This document shows positions 63,987-64,000 of a stretch of 64,000 bases of DNA, piece by piece. This stretch comes from CAZSNT01 sp964607765. GTDB taxonomy: Bacteria; Verrucomicrobiota; Lentisphaeria; Oligosphaerales; JABHEG01. The notes under the pieces are model-generated. The model was not told the DNA's origin and searched no databases. It saw only the letters and a program-made list of their open reading frames with translations. The DNA lies in assembly GCA_964607765.1 (NCBI GenBank), contig CAZSNT010000004.1, positions 73,023 to 137,022 of the forward strand. Reading direction: 5' to 3'. The translations under genes and the position numbers were made by a program. Numbering within the stretch: position 1 is the stretch's first letter; the number at the start of each line of letters is the position of its first letter.

Positions 63987-64000
63987 ATTAAGGCCGAAGA

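Overview
The window looks like a chromosome segment of a high-GC, Gram-negative-type bacterium. It was probably a member of the PVC group such as Lentisphaerota or Kiritimatiellota. That placement is an inference from three things: prepilin leaders with Arg instead of Gly at -1 (R|FTLLE), an enlarged GspK-like protein, and short slippage-type tandem repeats between genes. No transposase, integrase or CRISPR array is visible.

Bases 1 to about 41,240 form an accessory region of several blocks. Block 1 (1-16,808) is two divergent operons. Leftward is a 1,952-residue single-chain RNA polymerase in which beta and beta-prime homologues are fused, followed by an unrecognised protein and a partial sigma54-activator-type AAA+ ATPase. 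Rightward are a zinc-ribbon lipoprotein-like protein, an unrecognised small protein, a perfectly repetitive 75-residue peptide, two paralogous small proteins, a JAMM peptidase-E1 (ThiF) fusion, two membrane proteins, an ECF-like sigma factor, a PcfJ-like protein and a metallophosphoesterase. A nearly identical 19-bp element lies upstream of the first two rightward genes. The block reads as a self-contained system that pairs private transcription machinery with ubiquitin-like or peptide-modifying enzymes, and it is the best candidate here for an undescribed system.

Block 2 (17,017-27,749, leftward) starts with an HD phosphohydrolase and continues with a surface-glycan or small-molecule cluster: three radical SAM enzymes, two glycosyltransferases, a NodB-like deacetylase, a methyltransferase, a nucleotidyltransferase and a beta-helix protein. 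It ends in what looks like a decapitated second methyltransferase. Block 3 (27,761-34,747, leftward) holds two macrodomain proteins, a NADAR protein, a 1,395-residue unrecognised protein, a smaller unrecognised protein and a DEDDh exonuclease, which suggests ADP-ribosylation turnover and nucleic-acid processing. A specialised NusG paralogue follows (34,988-35,512). Block 4 (35,991-40,972, rightward) carries a helical-repeat protein with a putative papain-like C-terminus, an HEXXH protein, a four-cysteine protein, a second helical-repeat protein and a small basic protein.

tRNA-Pro(GGG) and its terminator (41,243-41,364) mark the change to ordinary chromosome. From 41,711 the genes are housekeeping: prfA, rpmE, pnp, rpsO, a YicC-family gene, a glycosyltransferase, and an SOS-type run lexA, a coiled-coil gene, ruvA and ruvB. 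Then come a type II secretion/type IV pilus set (gspF, two pseudopilins, a giant GspK-like protein), a small secreted protein, a GAF-HD-GYP protein and comEC.
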